The translations under genes were made by a program, and so were the position numbers. This document shows, piece after piece, positions 59,884-64,000 of a DNA stretch of 64,000 nucleotides (its first letter is position 1; each line of letters opens with the position of its first letter). Source of the DNA: Bacillus_BD sp050389805. Lineage in GTDB: Bacteria > Bacillota > Bacilli > Bacillales > Cytobacillaceae. The stretch is from the NCBI RefSeq assembly GCF_050389805.1, contig NZ_CP130945.1, positions 3,596,001-3,660,000 of the forward strand, in the 5' to 3' direction. The notes under the pieces were generated by a model that worked only from the letters and a program-made list of their open reading frames with translations, was not told where the DNA came from and made no database searches.

Positions 59884-61509
59884 CTATCCTTGTCTGGCTG
59901 TATCTAATTGATCGACTGGTTCGTTTATTCCCGTACCTTCTAACACAAAAGATATTTCCTGATTTAATCCGTACCAATTTTTATTGGTATGCGCTGCGAT
60001 CCATACTTCATCGTTCTTGCGATAAATCCATATACGTCTGTGATACCAGAATGACCCTTGACAGACTCCAATCATAAAAATAGCTCCACCAAGCGCTAAA
60101 ATCCATAGAGTTAAATCTTTACGAACAGTAAGACCTGAAACATTTTTCGTTTCAACACCCTTAAAGGTCATTTTGTATTGATTATCACCACTTGGTTCAA
60201 TCGTTTGCCTGATTGCAACAAAACTAATTTCGCCTTCTGGTTTATCTGGCGTAAACATTTTAAAGATAAAACCCGGATTATTCGGAATCTTTGATTTAGT
60301 AGAAGGCTCCCCATCCTCATTAAACTCAAAATCGGGAAAATAACTTAGCATCTCAACTTCATAACCATCTGATAAACGATATTCTGTTTTAGGGTTATTT
60401 AAATCAATTGTTAAAGTCCCATACTCTTCAGCACTTTCCTTATGACTTAAAGCAAACGTCATCTTACTTAGTTCATTCAATTTAAATTCCGTTTGGTAAA
60501 GAGCATAGTCTTCAAACTTTAATGGTTCGTTTACTTTAATTTCGCCATCCTTTACCTTTTCTAACTCCGGCTCCTCACCTGGAAGGGTGTTTCCTTCCTT
60601 CTTATAAAGCGTAACATTGGACTGATAATTTTTGGCGACTGCTCCTGCTCGATCAATGGCTTCTGCAAAAACCTCTCCATCTTTTTCACTATCATAAGTT
60701 TCAAGAATAAACTGTTTATTTTCTAAATAATATTCTCCATTTGTTTCTGGGATCAGTTTTGTTTCTCCTTCACGAACCCATAGTACTTTATCAACATACA
60801 TTCCAGGCACAAATCGAAGCATAGCCCCGATTAAAAAGATGATTAATCCAATATGATTGACATAGGGACCCCATCTTGAAAAACGACCCTTTTCAGCGAG
60901 AATATTTCCATTTTCCTCCCGAATACGGTACCGCTTTGTTTTTAATTTTTCTTTCAAACTATGATATTTTTCATCAGTAAGTTCTACTTTTGTCTCACTA
61001 AAATAACGTTGTCTTTTCAAAAAACCTTCATTTCTTGTAACTTTTTGTTTTTTCAATGCTCTGTGTAATGGAATAACACGATCCAAGCTACAAATGACTA
61101 GGGATACCCCAATTGATGCAATCATTAATAAATACCACCATGAACTGTATAAATTATGAAATCCGAGTTCATAATATAATTGACCGAACCACCCATATTG
61201 TTCTCGATAAAATTCTGATGGTGGGATTAGCGGCGGAATATACATTTCTTGCGGCAAAATCGTACCTAAAGCGGATGTAATTAATGTAATAACAATCAAA
61301 ATAACGCCAATTTTTACAGAAGAGAAAAAATTCCAAATTTTGTCGACAAGCGTCTTGTTATACGTTTGAGAACGTCGGGCACTACCTTCGTATCTCATGT
61401 CTACTAATTTTTGATCTTTATCATTCTCATTTAATATATTTCCGCATGCTTCACAAAGAATCGTTCCATGTGGGTTTACATGGCCACATTCGCATTTCAC
61501 TTCATTCAT
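59884..61509 (-). CDS. resB: Cytochrome c biogenesis protein ResB
   Basis: The second component of System II, 541 residues. An N-terminal zinc-ribbon-like segment carries Cys6, Cys8, Cys19 and Cys22; then membrane helices at about 70-88, 125-145 and 220-240, a large extracytoplasmic domain (about 245-485), and a final helix near 487-507. Directly between resA and resC in a tight operon. Confidence 0.95.
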   Translation of the reverse strand: MNEVKCECGHVNPHGTILCEACGNILNENDKDQKLVDMRYEGSARRSQTYNKTLVDKIWNFFSSVKIGVILIVITLITSALGTILPQEMYIPPLIPPSEFYREQYGWFGQLYYELGFHNLYSSWWYLLMIASIGVSLVICSLDRVIPLHRALKKQKVTRNEGFLKRQRYFSETKVELTDEKYHSLKEKLKTKRYRIREENGNILAEKGRFSRWGPYVNHIGLIIFLIGAMLRFVPGMYVDKVLWVREGETKLIPETNGEYYLENKQFILETYDSEKDGEVFAEAIDRAGAVAKNYQSNVTLYKKEGNTLPGEEPELEKVKDGEIKVNEPLKFEDYALYQTEFKLNELSKMTFALSHKESAEEYGTLTIDLNNPKTEYRLSDGYEVEMLSYFPDFEFNEDGEPSTKSKIPNNPGFIFKMFTPDKPEGEISFVAIRQTIEPSGDNQYKMTFKGVETKNVSGLTVRKDLTLWILALGGAIFMIGVCQGSFWYHRRIWIYRKNDEVWIAAHTNKNWYGLNQEISFVLEGTGINEPVDQLDTARQG

Positions 61510-61526
61510 TGATAACTCCCCTTAAG

Positions 61527-62051
61527 CTATGGTTGAATTTGCTTCATAAAATCATGGACCATTGCCTCTGTTAACTGACCCGTATGCGACTTAATGACCG
61601 TACCGTTTTTATCGATTAAAAAGGTAATCGGCAACGGATTAATTCCATAAGCAGCCTGTACATCTCCTTGATCAATTACAACTGGAAAAGTTAACTTATG
61701 CCGTTCTACAAATTGTCGTACAGCAAATTCTGTTTCTCCTACATCCACAGCCAATACTTGTACCCCTTTATCCTTAAAATGCTGGTATTGATTGTCTATA
61801 TAAGGAAATTCTTCTTCACAAGGCTTACAAAAAGTCCCCCAAAAGTTTAAAAATACCCCTTGCCCTTCATAATCTGATAGTTGATGTTTTTGACCATTTA
61901 AATCGACTAATACAAAGTCAGGTGCCATTTCACCAATCGCCACTTTTTGTACTTTATCTTTTGTGAAATTAGCGTACAATGAATAACCAACGGCTAAAAC
62001 CAACACACTTAAAATTATCGTTCTAATCCATAATCGTCGCTTCTTCATCAT
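61527..62051 (-). CDS. resA: Thiol-disulfide oxidoreductase ResA
   Basis: Membrane-anchored thioredoxin-like protein that reduces apocytochrome c cysteines before haem attachment. N-terminal membrane anchor (about 9-27), then the thioredoxin fold with CKPC at residues 75-78 and the accompanying Glu80 (CEE). 174 residues. First gene of resABC; SD GGGGAGAGG precedes a double ATG. Confidence 0.96.
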   Translation of the reverse strand: MMKKRRLWIRTIILSVLVLAVGYSLYANFTKDKVQKVAIGEMAPDFVLVDLNGQKHQLSDYEGQGVFLNFWGTFCKPCEEEFPYIDNQYQHFKDKGVQVLAVDVGETEFAVRQFVERHKLTFPVVIDQGDVQAAYGINPLPITFLIDKNGTVIKSHTGQLTEAMVHDFMKQIQP

Positions 62052-62209
62052 GGCCTCTCCCCCCGTGTACCTTATACTCGAATGTTAGATCACCATTAGG
62101 ATTTCATGATGATCTATCACACGACTTTTTAGAAAATATTTACTATTCCAATATTATATCATTATTAACATCTCTGTATTAGTTTTTTGCTAAAATAATC
62201 ATAAAATTT

Positions 62210-62932
62210 CTAATTGCTCTCTGCTAAAAATCGAAGTTGTTTCACTTCATGACCTGTAAGTTCACGCGTCTCCCCTGCTTTTAATCCTCGTAATGTTAAA
62301 AAGGCATATCTTTCTCTACGAAGTTTTAATACTGGATGTCCAATGGCCTCAAACATTCTCCTAACTTGACGATTTTTACCTTCATGAATGGTTAATTGGA
62401 CAATTGCGGTGCCTTTCTTTTTATCGACTGATATCACTTTTGTTCGAGCAGGAGCCGTTTTTCCATCTTCAAGCATCATTCCTTTTTCAAGGGATCTTAA
62501 ATTTTCTCTAAGCGGAATACCTTTCACTTTGGCAATATATTCTTTTTCGATTTCATTCCGTGGATGCATCAATAAATTGGCAAATTCCCCATCATTCGTT
62601 AATAAAAGTAAACCTGATGTATCATAATCAAGACGACCGACTGGATAAATTCGTTCCTTTATCTGTGGAAAAAAATCCATTACGGTTTTACGTCCTTTTT
62701 CATCACTTACACTGGAGATCACTCCCCGTGGTTTATAAAAAAGAAAATAAACGGGCTGTTCTTTTTCAAGTGGAACTCCTTCAACCTCTACCCTATCTGT
62801 GTTTGAAACTTTAACCCCTAACTCTTTTACCACTTTCCCATTTACCTTCACTTTTCCTTCAAGAATCAATGCTTCTGCTTTCCTTCTTGAAGCAATACCT
62901 GCATGCGCAATCACCTTTTGAAGTCTTTCCAT
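62210..62932 (-). CDS. rluB: 23S rRNA pseudouridine synthase RluB
   Basis: Pseudouridine synthase of the RsuA/RluB family, 240 residues. An S4 RNA-binding domain (about 1-60, with ASRRKAEALI) precedes the catalytic domain with Asp102 in GRLDYDTSG. Lies between spmB and resA as in B. subtilis. RluB (23S U2605 in E. coli) is the closest assignment; substrate site in this organism is by analogy. Confidence 0.93.
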   Translation of the reverse strand: MERLQKVIAHAGIASRRKAEALILEGKVKVNGKVVKELGVKVSNTDRVEVEGVPLEKEQPVYFLFYKPRGVISSVSDEKGRKTVMDFFPQIKERIYPVGRLDYDTSGLLLLTNDGEFANLLMHPRNEIEKEYIAKVKGIPLRENLRSLEKGMMLEDGKTAPARTKVISVDKKKGTAIVQLTIHEGKNRQVRRMFEAIGHPVLKLRRERYAFLTLRGLKAGETRELTGHEVKQLRFLAESN

Positions 62933-63008
62933 CTATTTAGCCACCTCTAATTTAGCTTCCTTATTTGTATCAACTTGAATTATGCCATATTCTAGTCGTT
63001 TTTCAAAA

Positions 63009-63071
63009 TAAAAAAAACACGGGAACTATGCTCGATTCAAAAAATCAGAGTACTTGTTCCCGTGTTTTTTA
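63009..63071 (-). terminator. Intrinsic terminator after spmB
   Basis: Stem AAAACACGGGAAC/GTTCCCGTGTTTT with a large 30-nt loop, followed by TTTATTTTG on the minus strand. It overlaps the end of spmB. Confidence 0.82.
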
Positions 63072-63605
63072 CCATACAAGTGAAACAATCACAATCGCAA
63101 TAATAATACCAAAAAAATCGGCTAGTAATCCTACTTTTAATGCATCCCCCATTTTTTTGATGCCAACTGCACCAAAATAGACAGTCAAGATATAAAAAGT
63201 CGTATCTGTACTTCCTTGTAATACAGCAGCTATACGACCAATATAAGAATCCGGTCCATGTGTCGCAATTAAATCACTGGTCATCCCGAGTGCTGCTGTT
63301 CCTGATAAGGGGCGAATAATTGAAAGCGGAATAATTTCTGTTGGAATTCCGACGGCTTCCATTAATGGCCTTATTAAATTCATAAAAAAGTCAAGTGCTC
63401 CTGACGCGCGAAAGATGGAAATAGCCACTAACATCCCAATCAGAAAAGGAATAATAGAGATGGCTATTTTGATTCCTTCTTTCCCTCCCTCAACAAAACT
63501 TTCATACGTCGGTACTCTTTTAAATGTTCCATATAGTAAGATAAACCCAATTAGAACAGGAATAAACCATAAAGAAATAATCGAAACAATTCCCAATCCT
63601 ATCAC
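63069..63605 (-). CDS. spmB: Spore maturation protein B
   Basis: A 178-residue membrane protein (about four to five helices) of the spore maturation and nucleoside-recognition (Gate) family, with GIKIAISIIPFLIGMLVAI and STDTTFYILTVYFGAVGIKK. SpmA and SpmB together support spore core dehydration in B. subtilis. Its start overlaps the spmA stop as ATGA. Followed by a terminator. Confidence 0.95.
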   Translation of the reverse strand: MIGLGIVSIISLWFIPVLIGFILLYGTFKRVPTYESFVEGGKEGIKIAISIIPFLIGMLVAISIFRASGALDFFMNLIRPLMEAVGIPTEIIPLSIIRPLSGTAALGMTSDLIATHGPDSYIGRIAAVLQGSTDTTFYILTVYFGAVGIKKMGDALKVGLLADFFGIIIAIVIVSLVW

Positions 63606-64000
63606 CCTTTACGTTTTCGGGATCTTCGATAATAGAATAAGCGATCAATGACGACCGCTACAAAGGCGGATAAACAGGTAGCTATTAATGTCGGACCTAC
63701 AATATCTGTAGGGGACGTGGCATTATAATTCATTCGTATCGCAATAACAGTTGTCGGAATGAGAGTCACACTGGCTGTATTAATCACGAGGAATGTAATC
63801 ATTGAACGGCTTGCTTCATTTTTGCCACCATTTAATTCCTTCAGTTGTTCCATTGCTTTTATTCCAAGTGGTGTAGCTGCATTTCCAAGCCCAAATAAAT
63901 TTGCCATCATATTCGATAAGATATAGCCCATTGCTGGATGTTGATTCGGGACTTCAGGAAAAAGACGTTTGACTAGTGGACGGAAAAGCTTAGAAAGTTT
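63602..64000 (-). CDS. spmA: Spore maturation protein A, C-terminal part (cut by window edge)
   Basis: The last 132 residues of SpmA; the open frame runs through the window edge, so the true start is outside and the internal ATG at 63931 is not the start. Visible features are KLSKLFRPLVKRLFPEVP, LFGLGNAATPLGIKAM (a conserved NAATP motif) and two to three membrane helices. Position directly before spmB confirms the call. Confidence 0.94.
   Translation of the reverse strand, partial: KLSKLFRPLVKRLFPEVPNQHPAMGYILSNMMANLFGLGNAATPLGIKAMEQLKELNGGKNEASRSMITFLVINTASVTLIPTTVIAIRMNYNATSPTDIVGPTLIATCLSAFVAVVIDRLFYYRRSRKRKG

Noticed and set aside
1..64000. tRNA, rRNA, CRISPR, prophage or insertion-sequence genes
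   Set aside because: I looked for cloverleaf-like and repeat-spacer patterns, transposase or integrase proteins and found none; the repeats seen are single, intergenic and diverged.

Overview
The window is a contiguous, low-GC, gene-dense piece of chromosome from an endospore-forming member of the Bacillaceae. The evidence is the set of sporulation and germination genes (spoIVA, sleB/ypeB, spmA/spmB, ypjB, the YIEGIA operon, ypzI), the menaquinone respiratory genes (qcrABC, resABCDE, menG, hepS/hepT), and a gene order that follows Bacillus subtilis from spmA to dinG almost without a break. From the sequence alone I cannot name the species. Nearly every gene lies on the minus strand, so transcription runs from high to low coordinates; only fer and the small ypzI gene are on the plus strand. 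I see no rRNA, tRNA, prophage, insertion sequence, CRISPR array or recognisable defence system.

Layout in transcription order, from high to low coordinates. 64.0-54.6 kb: spmA (cut by the window edge), spmB, rluB, the cytochrome c biogenesis operon resABC, a terminator, the redox two-component pair resD/resE, a 27-codon membrane-peptide ORF, and the riboflavin transporter ribU behind an FMN riboswitch. 54.3-47.5 kb: ferredoxin fer on the opposite strand to ypbB-recQ, then ypbD, ypbE, ypbF, ypbG and the MecA paralogue ypbH. 47.1-40.8 kb: bacillithiol-disulfide reductase ypdA overlapping an L-asparaginase gene, prsW, the germination pair sleB-ypeB, the c-di-GMP receptor ypfA and small ypfB. 40.5-28.3 kb: cmk, a lysophospholipid acyltransferase, the S1-domain protein ypfD, fni, ypzI, the yphA/YIEGIA/capping operon, der, gpsA, yphE, yphF, spoIVA and hbs.

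27.8-15.9 kb: folE, mtrB (TRAP), hepS-menG-hepT, ndk, cheR, and the aromatic supraoperon aroC-aroB-aroH-hisC-tyrA-aroA. 15.6-8.5 kb: ypiA, ypiB, ypiF, qcrABC, ypjA, ypjB and a zinc metallopeptidase. 8.3-0 kb: ypjD-dapB-mgsA-bshA-cca-birA, panBCD and the start of dinG.

The informative departures from the B. subtilis order are losses and swaps. The trpEDCFBA block is missing between aroH and hisC although the trp regulator gene mtrB is kept. bshB1 is missing between mgsA and bshA although bshA and ypdA are present. gudB, sigX/rsiX and ypjC are not at their usual places, while an asparaginase gene and a YugP-type metallopeptidase gene are present. The other unexplained structure is in the intergenic gaps, where I can align at least four families of diverged repeats of about 70-200 bp (called A-D here), often beside terminators. 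A possible small RNA between birA and panB, the uncharacterised YIEGIA operon and the 27-codon ORF are the best candidates for new biology. Otherwise the region is ordinary conserved Bacillus core chromosome.
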